From Thermogemmatispora carboxidivorans (GTDB lineage Bacteria > Chloroflexota > Ktedonobacteria > Ktedonobacterales > Ktedonobacteraceae), in the NCBI RefSeq assembly GCF_000702505.1, contig NZ_JNIM01000001.1:1550001-1614000 (forward strand): DNA of 64,000 bases, given 5' to 3'. Both the position numbers and the translations under genes were made by a program. The notes under the pieces were generated by a model. It was given only the letters and a program-made list of their open reading frames with translations, was not told where the DNA came from and did not search any database. Shown here in pieces: positions 1-8,473 of the stretch. Each line of letters starts with the position of its first letter. Position 1 is the first letter of the stretch.

Positions 1-845
1 TCCCCCACCAGCAGCGGCCTTTCCGGGCGAGTCGGCTGGTCGAGCTGATCCCAGCTTTCTGCGGCTTGCTCTGGTTTGTGGTGGCCTTCTACCCGTTGTT
101 CTACATGTTGATAAGCAGCTTTCGCTCACAGGCTGGCTTCTATCTCGATAATCCCTGGTTGCCTCCATCACAGCCGACGTTGGAAAACTATAGCAGGGTC
201 TGGGAGAATGGCTTTGGGCTGTATCTGCTCAACAGCCTCTTTGTGCTGGTGATCAGTGTGGCTCTGATCTTGTTGATCTCCGTCCCGGCGGCCTACGCCA
301 TCGCGCGCATGCGCAACCGGCTGACGCGAACCATCTTCAGCCTGTTCCTGCTGGGCCTGGCCATCCCTTTGCAGGCCGTGATCATTCCGATTTATGCCCT
401 CATCAGTGGCATGCGTCTCTATGATACGCTCTTTGCCCTGATCCTGCCCTATGTGGCCTTTGGGGTACCTTTGTCGGTGCTGGTACTGGTGACCTTTATT
501 CGTGATATTCCTGTCGAGTTGCATGAGGCGATGCGCCTGGATGGAGCTAGCCATCGGCAGATTCTCTGGCGGCTCGTCATTCCACTCTCGCGCCCGGCCT
601 TAATCACAGTGACCATTTATGAGTCGATCCAGGTCTGGAATGGGTTCCTCTTTCCGTTGGTGTTGACCCAAAGCCCGGAGGTGCGCGTGTTGCCTCTCGC
701 TTTGTGGAGCTTCCAGGGACAGTATGCTGCCGATGTGCCTGCCATTATGGCCGCTGTCTTCCTCTCGGCGGTGCCGATGCTCTTGCTCTATATCTTCGGC
801 AGACGGCAGCTGCTGACGGGCTTGTTGGCCGGTTTCAGCCGCTGA
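1..845 (+). CDS. Sugar ABC transporter permease, MalG type (5' partial)
   Basis: Inner-membrane permease of a carbohydrate ABC importer, moving oligosaccharides together with a second permease, a binding protein and an ATPase that lie outside the window. The reading frame is open from the first bases (codons begin at position 3), so the true start is upstream. Hydrophobic segments are spread along the protein. The cytoplasmic EAA loop that docks to the ATPase is seen as ELHEAMRLDGASHRQILW near the C-terminal third, followed by IPLSRPA, as in the MalG/CUT1 family. The downstream GH5 glucanase suggests a beta-glucan or cellodextrin substrate; that is inference from context only. Confidence 0.9.
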   Translation, partial: PHQQRPFRASRLVELIPAFCGLLWFVVAFYPLFYMLISSFRSQAGFYLDNPWLPPSQPTLENYSRVWENGFGLYLLNSLFVLVISVALILLISVPAAYAIARMRNRLTRTIFSLFLLGLAIPLQAVIIPIYALISGMRLYDTLFALILPYVAFGVPLSVLVLVTFIRDIPVELHEAMRLDGASHRQILWRLVIPLSRPALITVTIYESIQVWNGFLFPLVLTQSPEVRVLPLALWSFQGQYAADVPAIMAAVFLSAVPMLLLYIFGRRQLLTGLLAGFSR

Positions 846-1070
846 AGCCGTCTGACTCTGACAGACGAAGGAGCGACGATTGCAGGGCAGCAATGCCGCC
901 TCTGGAGTTGGGGAGGGGCTGGCTCCCGCCTCCTCGCTGGGGCTGTGGGCTTGTGATCACGAGGTAAGAGGAGGCAAGGCGGAGGAGGCTCTGACCAGGC
1001 AAAGGGACAGGCGAGTAGCTGAGCTGGCAAAACCCGGCTCGCTACAACCATGAGAACGAGAAAGGATAAC

Positions 1071-2456
1071 ATGACATCAGGTATGCTCACTACGCAGGGG
1101 TCGCAGATTGTTAACGCTGAGGGCCAGCCCGTGATCTTACGCGGCGTCGGCCTGGGTGGCTGGATGAACATGGAAAACTTCATTACTGGCTATCCGGCCA
1201 ATGAGGAGGCGCAGCGTGAAGCCTTGTGCCAGGTGCTTGGCCCCGAGCGGTATCGCTTCTTCTTCGACCGCTTCCTGGACTACTTCTTTGGTCCTGAAGA
1301 TGCGCGCTTTCTTGCCTCGCTCGGGCTCAATCTGGTGCGCATTCCGATCAACTATCGGCACTTTGAGTCAGATATGGAACCTTTTGTCGTCAAAGAAGAG
1401 GGCTTCCAGCATCTGGATCGCGTGGTCAATCTCTGTGCGGAGCAGGGGATTTATACCATTCTCGATCTGCACGCTTTGCCGGGCTACCAAAACCAGGATT
1501 GGCATAGCGATAATCCGACGCACAAGGCGCTCTTCTGGAAGCATCGCCATTTCCAGGATCGGGCGGTGCATCTCTGGCAGGAGCTTGCCAGCCATTATCG
1601 GGGCCATCCCTGGGTGGCGGGCTATAATCCAATGAACGAGCCTGGCGATCCCACGGGCGAGCTGATTGAGCCGTTCTATCGCCGCCTCTACGAGGCCATT
1701 CGCGCGGTCGACCCTCAGCATATCATCTTTTTCGATGGGAACCGCTATTCACAAGATTTTCACATGTTCCAGGAGATCTGGCCCAATACGGTTTTTACAG
1801 CCCACGACTATGCTGAGCCTGGTTTCATCCACGGCGGTCCCTACCCGGGCTATACCGATGGCCAGTACTTTGATGCCAGTGTTATTGAAGAGGTCTTTCT
1901 GAAGCGCACGGCCTTCATGCGTGAGAAGGGCAGCCCGATTTGGATCGGTGAGTTTGGTCCAGTCTACCGCGGCGAGCCGGAGAGCGATGCCATGCGCTAT
2001 CAGTTGTTGCGCGATCAGCTGGAGATCTACCAGCGCTATGGAGCAAGCTGGTCTATCTGGACCTACAAGGATATCGGTCTCCAGGGCCTGGTCTATACCG
2101 CGCCCGACTCTCCCTGGAACGAGCTGCTGCGTCCTTTCCTGGAGAAGAAGGCCCGTCTCGGCGCCGATATCTGGGGGACGCTGGATACGCACATCCGTCA
2201 TATCGTGCAACCGCTGGAGGAGACCTTTGCGCGTGAGTTCCCTGACTATGCTCCTTTCCCGTTTGGAGCGGGCTGGCTGATTCGTCGGCTGGTACGCCAG
2301 ATTCTCCTGGCGGAGCCACTGCTGGAGGAATTTGCAGCGCTCTTTGCTGGCCTAAGCGAGGCTGAGCTTGATCGCCTCCTCCAGTCCTTCCGCTTCGAGC
2401 ACTGCATGCGGCGTGAGCCGCTCAACGACATTCTCAGGGAGTATGCTGGTCGCTGA
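1071..2456 (+). CDS. Glycoside hydrolase family 5 (endoglucanase-like)
   Basis: Retaining beta-glucanase that should cleave beta-1,4 (or beta-1,3/1,6) glucan chains. The GH5 barrel starts near residue 10 (VILRGVGLGGWMNMENF). The acid/base is Glu190 in YNPMNEPG and the nucleophile Glu294 in WIGEFGP. There is no signal peptide or CBM, so it is probably intracellular and acts on imported oligosaccharides, which fits the sugar ABC permease just upstream. The roughly 100 residues after the barrel (LIRRLVRQILLAEP onward) form a helical tail that I do not recognise. The start at 1071 is preferred over an in-frame ATG at 1050 because GAGAAAGGA sits just before it. Confidence 0.88.
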   Translation: MTSGMLTTQGSQIVNAEGQPVILRGVGLGGWMNMENFITGYPANEEAQREALCQVLGPERYRFFFDRFLDYFFGPEDARFLASLGLNLVRIPINYRHFESDMEPFVVKEEGFQHLDRVVNLCAEQGIYTILDLHALPGYQNQDWHSDNPTHKALFWKHRHFQDRAVHLWQELASHYRGHPWVAGYNPMNEPGDPTGELIEPFYRRLYEAIRAVDPQHIIFFDGNRYSQDFHMFQEIWPNTVFTAHDYAEPGFIHGGPYPGYTDGQYFDASVIEEVFLKRTAFMREKGSPIWIGEFGPVYRGEPESDAMRYQLLRDQLEIYQRYGASWSIWTYKDIGLQGLVYTAPDSPWNELLRPFLEKKARLGADIWGTLDTHIRHIVQPLEETFAREFPDYAPFPFGAGWLIRRLVRQILLAEPLLEEFAALFAGLSEAELDRLLQSFRFEHCMRREPLNDILREYAGR

Positions 2457-2557
2457 CTGGTGCTGGCACAGGGAGGGGGCCGACGGGCGAGCGGGTGCGG
2501 CGAGCAGATTTCTCCCCCTTGAGCACCGCGGTACCCGACCCTGGCTCCCTTTCCTGA

Positions 2558-2575
2558 GAGAGCCGCGAGGCTCTC
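2558..2575. terminator. Short hairpin between convergent genes
   Basis: GAGAGCC-GCGA-GGCTCTC forms a 7-bp stem with a tetraloop between the GH5 gene and the oppositely oriented oxidoreductase. No T-run follows on either strand, so termination activity is only suggested. Confidence 0.3.
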
Positions 2576-2704
2576 GCACTTGCCTCCCTGTCCCCGGGAG
2601 GAAGAGCGGGCGGCTGTGACCTGTTCTGCGGGTCGCAGTCGCCCGTCTTGCTCTCTTAGGCGCTGGCTAGCCTGGCGGGATGACCGCGGTTGATCAACGG
2701 CTGA

Positions 2705-4972
2705 TTAGTGGCTCAGGCTACTCGCTGTTGCCAGAGCAGGCGTCGTTAGTGGCACGATCTCGACGATCGCGTTGTAGTCGGGCATGCCGGCGGCAGTATC
2801 GCAGACGCGCCGGCGAAGGAGGACGTTGCATTCCGGCCAGAAGGCTTGCACGTTGCGCGGCTTAATCTTGTCGATAAAGAGACGGCACGGCATGCTCTGG
2901 CCGTTGTCGCTCTTGACCAGCACGCGATCGCCGTGATGCAGGCCCAGGGCGGCGGCATCCTCAGCAGAGATAAAGAGGCTGTCGCGCGGGGCCCCGCTCA
3001 TGGTATCCTTTTTGCCGTAGATCAGGCTGTTGAACTGCTTGCCGCGGCGGGTTGAGAGCATGAAACGTCCCTCGGGCAGGTTCAGCTCGGGCGGGCGGAG
3101 CACAGAAAAATGGGCTTTGCCATCAGCTGTTTTGAACTGCCCATCGCGGTAGAGGACGCGCCCGCCATACTGCACCTGATCGCCCGGCTTGCGCAGACGC
3201 TCGATTCCCGCGTAGAGCGGCATCACGCGCGCAATTTCCTCGCGGATCGCCTGAGCATTGGGGAAGACAATGCGTTCGCGGCGCTCGGGATGGACGCGGG
3301 CGGCGACCTCCTGGAAAATCTCCCACTCGCAGCGTGCCTCTCCGACACGCGGCCCAGGAATCTCGGGGGTGAAGATAATGCGCCGCTCGGTACTGGTCTC
3401 GGTGCCACCTCCTGGCTGCTCATAGCGCGTTTGGGCGGGCAGGAGCACGACCGTATCGGCGGGATCGACCAGCATCTGACTGGTCACAAAGATGTCCTGG
3501 TGGACGCGCAGCGGGATGCGCTCCAGAGCCTGGCGCACATAGTCTGGATCGGGCAGAACCTCCAGGAAGTTGCCGCCGCTGCAGTAGAGCACATCGATAT
3601 CGCCGTCATAGGCGGCGTCGATCATCTGAACGGCGCGTAGCCCTGTACCTTCTGGCACTTCGAAGCCCCAAAGCTGGCTGAAGCGCTCGACGTCAGCAGG
3701 CTTGTTGACGGAGGCCCCGCCTGGCAGCAGATCTGGCACGGCACCGACCTCGGCTCCGCCCTGGACGCCGCTGTGACCACGGATGGGTACGACGCCGCAG
3801 TGCTCCTTGCCGACCCAGCCCTGCGAGAGGGCCAGGTTGACCACGGCCTTGACGTTGTCGACGCCGAAGGTGTGCTGGGTCAGTCCCATGCTCCAGATGA
3901 GGATGCCGCTGCGCGCCTGGTGAATTAATTCGGCGAAGCGACGCATCTCGTCGCGCGACAGGCCGCTGTAGCGCTCTAGCGTCTCCCAATCTTGTTGAGC
4001 CAGCTCGGCCTGTAGCTCCGGCCAGCCCACCGTGTGGCGGGCGATGAAGTCGTCGTTGACCCAGCCTTGTTCGAGCAGATACTTCAGGGTGCCGTTGAGG
4101 AAGGCGATGTCGCCGCCGGTCGAAACCTGGAAGAAGTCGTCCATCAGCCTGGTGCCCATGACGGCACTCTCGGGAACTGAAGGCACCCAGTAGCGCGTCA
4201 GGCCCGGCTCCTTGTAGGGGTTGATGACGACGATGCGCGTGCCAGCCTTCTTCGCGTAGTAGAGATATTTGGTCGTCACCGGCTGGTTATTGGCGATATC
4301 GCTGCCGAGCAGGATCAGCAGATCGGTGCCAATCCAATCTTTGTAGGAGACCGAGGAGGCACCAACGCCCAAGGTCTGTTTGAGGGCGACCGTGCTGGGA
4401 GAATGACAGACGCGGGCGGCATTATCGATATTATTGGTGCCCAGGAAGCGGGCCACCTTCTGAGCGACATAGTAGACCTCGTTAGTGATGCCACGCGAGG
4501 TCAGATAGAAGGCCAGGCGATCCGGGCGGGTGCCGCGGATGCCGTCAGCAATCAGGTCGAGTGCTTCGTCCCAGGAGACGCGCCGAAAGCCGCTTTCGCC
4601 GCGGCGTCGCACCATTGGATAGGGAAGACGACCGAGCTGACGGAGCTGAGGGCTGGAGAGCTGCTTGAGGCTCGCTAAGTCGTTGGTCAGCCGCTCCCAG
4701 GGCATTGCCCCCATTGTGTTCAGCTGGAGGAGATTGAGACGGATGGTACACAGATGGATACCGTCCATCGTCCAGTCGTGGATGCCGTAGGTGCCGAGGG
4801 CGCAGCCGTCGCAGCAGCCGCGCGTCAGAATGCGCCAGGCGTAGAGTGGATGGCGCCGATTCTGCCAGATGGTGCGCGCAATCTCTGTGAAGTGATGGGG
4901 CTTGCGCTCGCCCAGGCCAAAGGGCTTCCAACTGGCCCACAGATGTGGTGCAATGGGTTTGCTTGCAGCCAT
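2705..4972 (-). CDS. FdhF/YdeP family molybdopterin oxidoreductase
   Basis: Member of the DMSO reductase/formate dehydrogenase superfamily carrying a bis-molybdopterin cofactor. About 755 residues, the usual size of the FdhF/YdeP subgroup. The N-terminal region has RGCCDGCALGTYG rather than the four-Cys [4Fe-4S] motif of true FdhF. The molybdopterin domains follow (GFRRVSWDEALDLIADGI, then LLILLGSDIANNQP) and the C-terminal dinucleotide-binding domain carries ALGLHHGDRVLVKSDNG. The codon after ARV is Cys in NAARVCHSPS, where catalytic formate dehydrogenases have Cys/Sec. It is downstream of an oxalate/formate-type carrier on the same strand (187-bp gap), suggesting a joint role in formate or oxalate metabolism; the substrate is not proven. 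RBS AAAGGG precedes the ATG. Confidence 0.88.
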   Translation of the reverse strand: MAASKPIAPHLWASWKPFGLGERKPHHFTEIARTIWQNRRHPLYAWRILTRGCCDGCALGTYGIHDWTMDGIHLCTIRLNLLQLNTMGAMPWERLTNDLASLKQLSSPQLRQLGRLPYPMVRRRGESGFRRVSWDEALDLIADGIRGTRPDRLAFYLTSRGITNEVYYVAQKVARFLGTNNIDNAARVCHSPSTVALKQTLGVGASSVSYKDWIGTDLLILLGSDIANNQPVTTKYLYYAKKAGTRIVVINPYKEPGLTRYWVPSVPESAVMGTRLMDDFFQVSTGGDIAFLNGTLKYLLEQGWVNDDFIARHTVGWPELQAELAQQDWETLERYSGLSRDEMRRFAELIHQARSGILIWSMGLTQHTFGVDNVKAVVNLALSQGWVGKEHCGVVPIRGHSGVQGGAEVGAVPDLLPGGASVNKPADVERFSQLWGFEVPEGTGLRAVQMIDAAYDGDIDVLYCSGGNFLEVLPDPDYVRQALERIPLRVHQDIFVTSQMLVDPADTVVLLPAQTRYEQPGGGTETSTERRIIFTPEIPGPRVGEARCEWEIFQEVAARVHPERRERIVFPNAQAIREEIARVMPLYAGIERLRKPGDQVQYGGRVLYRDGQFKTADGKAHFSVLRPPELNLPEGRFMLSTRRGKQFNSLIYGKKDTMSGAPRDSLFISAEDAAALGLHHGDRVLVKSDNGQSMPCRLFIDKIKPRNVQAFWPECNVLLRRRVCDTAAGMPDYNAIVEIVPLTTPALATASSLSH

Positions 4973-5159
4973 AGCCTCGCCCTTTCTCTTCTTGTCTTGA
5001 GGTGTCGTGACGCTTTTATACTGCCAATGGTTGCAGTCTATGCAGGCGATAAGAGGCAGGGAGGAATGCAGTGCTCTGCTTCGCTGACAGCGGTACAGGC
5101 CAGCCGCTGTGGCTTCTGGCGATGGCCAACTGGCCTGTACCCCGGCTGGCGGGTCCAGC

Positions 5160-6434
5160 TCAGGCCGGAGCAGCGGCCTCTCCTGCAGCCTCGATGCGCG
5201 GCGGGCGCGTGAGGAGTGGCAGCAGGAAGCTCAGGGCCATAATGATGGCCAGAGCCACCAGGGCCACGACGTAGCCGCCGGTGCGATCCTTGACCTGGGC
5301 GATCAGGATCGGCCCGAGCACGCCGCCGGCGCTCCAGGCGGTCAGCATCAGACCGTAGATCGAGCCGGAATTTTTCGGACCGAAGTAGTCCGCTGTGAAG
5401 GCTGGCATGGTGCCGAAGCCGCCGCCATAGCAGAGGGCCACCAACAGGGCTGGCACCAGGATGATGGCGAATGCCTTGACAAAAGCGGCCATCAGCAGGA
5501 AGAGCACCACCTGCAGGGCGAACATGATCATGAAAACCTGGCGACGTCCGATCAGATCCGAGAGCCAGGCCCAGACGAAGCGTCCGCAGGCATTGAAGAT
5601 AGAGATGAGACTGACAAAGAGCGTGGCCAGAGCATCAGGAGCCCCGCCGCCAAGGGCAATCTGTTTGGCTTGAGAGATCATGGCAATGCCGGCGGTCACG
5701 TTGAGGGCCAGAATGCCCCAGAGCGCATACCATTGCCAGCGCGTCAGCGCCTCGCCCGGAGTAAAATCGCGGGTAGCCCGCTGGGCGATGACCTGGGCGC
5801 TGGGAGTCCAGCCAGCAGGACGGTAGCCCGCCGGAGGGTTGGCATAGAACTGAGAGGCGAGACCAATCAGGATCAGGTAGATGATGCCGAGGGTCATAAA
5901 GGCCGGGCCAATGCCGCGGGCCTGGACCCCTCCACCATAGGCGCTCATCAGAAGCGGCCCTACTTGTGAGACAATCACCGCTCCACCACCAAAACCGAAG
6001 ACAGCCAGGCCAGTCACCATGCCCCGCTTATCGGGAAACCACTTGACCAGGGTCGCCACAGGCACGATATAGCCAAGACCCATGCCCAGACCCCCAAGCA
6101 CCCCGTAGGCCAGGCAGAGGAGCGCCAGCTGATTGCCGGTGAAACCAGCCAAAAAGACACCTAAGCCGTAACAGACAGCCGCGGTTGTTCCTACAATGCG
6201 CGGCCCAACGCGGTCCATCCAGAAGCCGCCGATGGCCGCGGCAATACCGAGAACGAGGATGGCGATCGTAAAGGGCAGCGTTGCCTGCGTGTTATCCCAG
6301 CCATAGAGTTTTTGCAACTGGGAGGAGAAGACGCTCCAGGCGTAGACGGAACCGAGCGCGAGCTGCATCACAATGGCTGCGATGACAATGATCCAGCGAT
6401 TGCGTACCTGCGTCGTCGAGGTTGCGGTCGCCAT
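5160..6434 (-). CDS. MFS transporter, oxalate/formate antiporter (OFA) family
   Basis: Twelve-helix secondary carrier of the inner membrane. The first helix (NRWIIVIAAIVMQLALGSVYAWSVF) and GFWMDRVGPRIVG are typical of OFA-family carriers, which exchange oxalate for formate or carry related carboxylates. Start 6434 is chosen over the in-frame ATG at 6455 because AGAAAGGA lies 7 bp before it. The next gene on the strand encodes an FdhF/YdeP oxidoreductase, so uptake of formate or oxalate with cytoplasmic oxidation is a reasonable inference. The upstream leader is long (over 600 bp) before the next gene. Confidence 0.87.
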   Translation of the reverse strand: MATATSTTQVRNRWIIVIAAIVMQLALGSVYAWSVFSSQLQKLYGWDNTQATLPFTIAILVLGIAAAIGGFWMDRVGPRIVGTTAAVCYGLGVFLAGFTGNQLALLCLAYGVLGGLGMGLGYIVPVATLVKWFPDKRGMVTGLAVFGFGGGAVIVSQVGPLLMSAYGGGVQARGIGPAFMTLGIIYLILIGLASQFYANPPAGYRPAGWTPSAQVIAQRATRDFTPGEALTRWQWYALWGILALNVTAGIAMISQAKQIALGGGAPDALATLFVSLISIFNACGRFVWAWLSDLIGRRQVFMIMFALQVVLFLLMAAFVKAFAIILVPALLVALCYGGGFGTMPAFTADYFGPKNSGSIYGLMLTAWSAGGVLGPILIAQVKDRTGGYVVALVALAIIMALSFLLPLLTRPPRIEAAGEAAAPA

Positions 6435-7371
6435 ATGCTCATCCTTTCTGGCCACTAGTCTTGCCTGCTAGCAGCCTTGCTCTGCTCGTCTGGCTGCGAC
6501 GCCAGACCTGCTTGCTCACCGTTACCGGTTGATCGGTTGCTCATGACTATCAGTTCGTGCGAACCTGAACGGAAATAGCGGCTCTCCGGCTGAACTGACC
6601 GAGGGCAAGAGCCGACGCTGCTCAGCGGTGGGTGCGGAGTATGCCAGGCTGTGGCGGCCTGGCAGAATGTCAGACGGTTCGACTCACAATTACCTGCTTG
6701 CTCGATCAGCAAGGTCCTCCTCTGACCTGTGGTCAGCCGGATCGATGCGGTGAAAGGAGAGAGACGGGCCCCAGGCTGCTTGCCAGGCGCCAGAACCGGT
6801 CTGCCAGCCGCACAGGTAGATCAGCCCCAGGTCGAGGAGAGATTTCCTTTCTCCCCCTCCTCTGATTGCTCGCGCGCCTTCTTGGCCTGGCGACCCGACA
6901 GGCAGAGACAGAACTCTACCCTTGATCACCTCAAAAGCTTCAGAAGAATGGGAGGAAGGACCTCTACCTGACCCGGGCGCGCTTGGCACATGTACGCTGC
7001 AGCGAAAGCCTCAGTGGCCCGTGCTGAGGCTCTCAGCGCCCGGCGCTTCGCTCTGGAAGCAGAGTACTGAGGATCTGTGATACTATATGATAAGTATACC
7101 AGACTCCCGTGAGTCAATCAAGTCCATCTCTGCTTGATCTTCAAAGATCTACTGTAGTAGTTAAAATGATATTTCTCTCTATAAAGAATCAATTGCCTTG
7201 CAGCTTACCACCAGACAGGCAGCCACCGAGCGGCAACATCGCTGGAAGCATCAGGGTGAGCTGAGCATTCAAGGAGGGAGAACGATCATCGAGAAGACCG
7301 GAGAGAGAGCAGAAAGAGAGAGCCGATCGAGCGGGAGAGTGCGTCATCTTCGGGCCATCAACGTGGGGAAT
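6435..7371. other. Long intergenic region, no supported gene
   Basis: Divergent spacer between the MFS gene and the methyltransferase. It holds a GCCAGGC...GCCTGGC inverted repeat near 6639-6663 and an AT-rich patch around 7076-7190 that probably carries promoters for both directions (for example TTGACT read on the minus strand near 7112-7117). A strong AAGGAGGGAG at 7271-7280 is not followed by a normal start codon in the methyltransferase frame. Short open frames here use AGA/AGG-rich codons unlike the neighbours. Confidence 0.4.
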
Positions 7372-8313
7372 ATGCGCGTCCTTGCTCTGGCCGACGAGCA
7401 CGAGAGGGAGCTACTTGCGCGCCAGTTATCACGCCAGGGCTGGAGCATTCGGCGAACCTCCCATTTTCTGCTTGCCTGGCGGGCCAAGGTGGCAGAGGAG
7501 CCTCTGTCGGTGGAGCAGCTCCTTGCCCATTGGCTGAGTGAGCAGGAGAGTGACAATCGCCTCGTTGACTATCTTCAACAGGAGTTGGTGAGGGATGGCT
7601 GGTTGCAGAGCGAAGCGGACTTTAGCGCTGTCCTGAACGCCCTCATTGTCTCCTTTGAACCGACGGCCCCCGTACGAGCCTGGCGCCGCTTCGCCCTGAA
7701 CACCTTCACTCAGCTCAGCGAGCGGATCGCTCAGGGACCCGCAAGTATAGCCACCGGCAGCGAGACCATCGCTGCCTTTGCCACCATTTATCGCCGCCTG
7801 CTCTCTCTGCTGTGGGGGAGGAGCCTGCTTGATGTCGGCTGTGCCTGTGCCTACTGGCCGCTGCTCGTCGCCAGAGGCGGTCACTGCTCGCCGGAGTCCA
7901 TCGTCGCTGTTGATCGGCGGGCCGAGGCGCTACGCTTATCTGCCCTCCTGGCTGAGGCGCTGGGACTGGCCGCTCAGCTGCGTCTTGAGCAGCGGGACCT
8001 CTGTCAGCCGGCCTTTCTCCGCCTGGGACAGTTTGATACCGTCACGGCTATTCATCTCCTGGAGCATCTAGAAGAAAGCGAGCTGCCCCTGGCTCTGAAA
8101 CAGCTGCTCAAGGTCACCCGTCGTCGCCTCCTGATCGCCGTTCCCTATGAGGAGCAAGCCCAGGCTTGCTATGGACATCGTCAAGTCTTCTCGCCCGCAA
8201 AACTCCAGTTTTGGGGACAATGGTGTCTGGCGCAGCTTGAGGAGGAGGCGGTCTACTGGTGCGAGGACCTTTGTGGAGGGCTGCTAGTAATCGAGCGCAG
8301 CCAGCAGCCTTAG
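7372..8313 (+). CDS. mftM: SAM-dependent methyltransferase, MftM-like (mycofactocin glycan methylation)
   Basis: Class I methyltransferase of 313 residues. The SAM-binding motif I is SLLDVGCACAYWPLLVA; an acidic motif follows (IVAVDRRAEALRL) and then FDTVTAIHLLEHL. The region before motif I (YLQQELVRDGWLQSEADF, then PVRAWRRFALNTF and ETIAAFATIYRRLL) matches my memory of MftM, which O-methylates a glucose of the mycofactocin oligosaccharide in mycobacteria. The presence of mftA, B, C and F about 25 kb away supports this. The frame stays open to a TTG at 7198, but those codons look non-coding; the ATG at 7372 follows GTGGGG and the codon use turns GC-rich there. If MftM is wrong, it is a generic methyltransferase. 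Confidence 0.6.
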   Translation: MRVLALADEHERELLARQLSRQGWSIRRTSHFLLAWRAKVAEEPLSVEQLLAHWLSEQESDNRLVDYLQQELVRDGWLQSEADFSAVLNALIVSFEPTAPVRAWRRFALNTFTQLSERIAQGPASIATGSETIAAFATIYRRLLSLLWGRSLLDVGCACAYWPLLVARGGHCSPESIVAVDRRAEALRLSALLAEALGLAAQLRLEQRDLCQPAFLRLGQFDTVTAIHLLEHLEESELPLALKQLLKVTRRRLLIAVPYEEQAQACYGHRQVFSPAKLQFWGQWCLAQLEEEAVYWCEDLCGGLLVIERSQQP

Positions 8314-8363
8314 CGTCGGCCAGCGAGGAGAAGACAGCTACCGACCGGGGAGGGGCCAACGGC

Positions 8364-8402
8364 GAAAAGAACGGAGCAGACTCAAGCGGGAGCCTGCTCC
8401 GT
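8364..8402 (-). terminator. Rho-independent terminator of the GH74 gene
   Basis: ACGGAGCAG (8371-8379) pairs with CTGCTCCGT (8394-8402). Read on the minus strand the stem is followed by TTCTTTT, 72 bp past the GH74 stop codon and between it and the convergent methyltransferase gene. Confidence 0.6.
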
Positions 8403-8473
8403 CCGTCGGTAGAGCCTGGTTCGTGCGGCGGAGACCGCAGCAGGACCGGCCATTGAAGGAAGAAGCGGAGGCG

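Noticed and set aside
6675..6700. GGTTCGACTC looked like a tRNA T-loop
   Set aside because: Flanks do not form a T-arm stem and no acceptor or anticodon arm is found around it.
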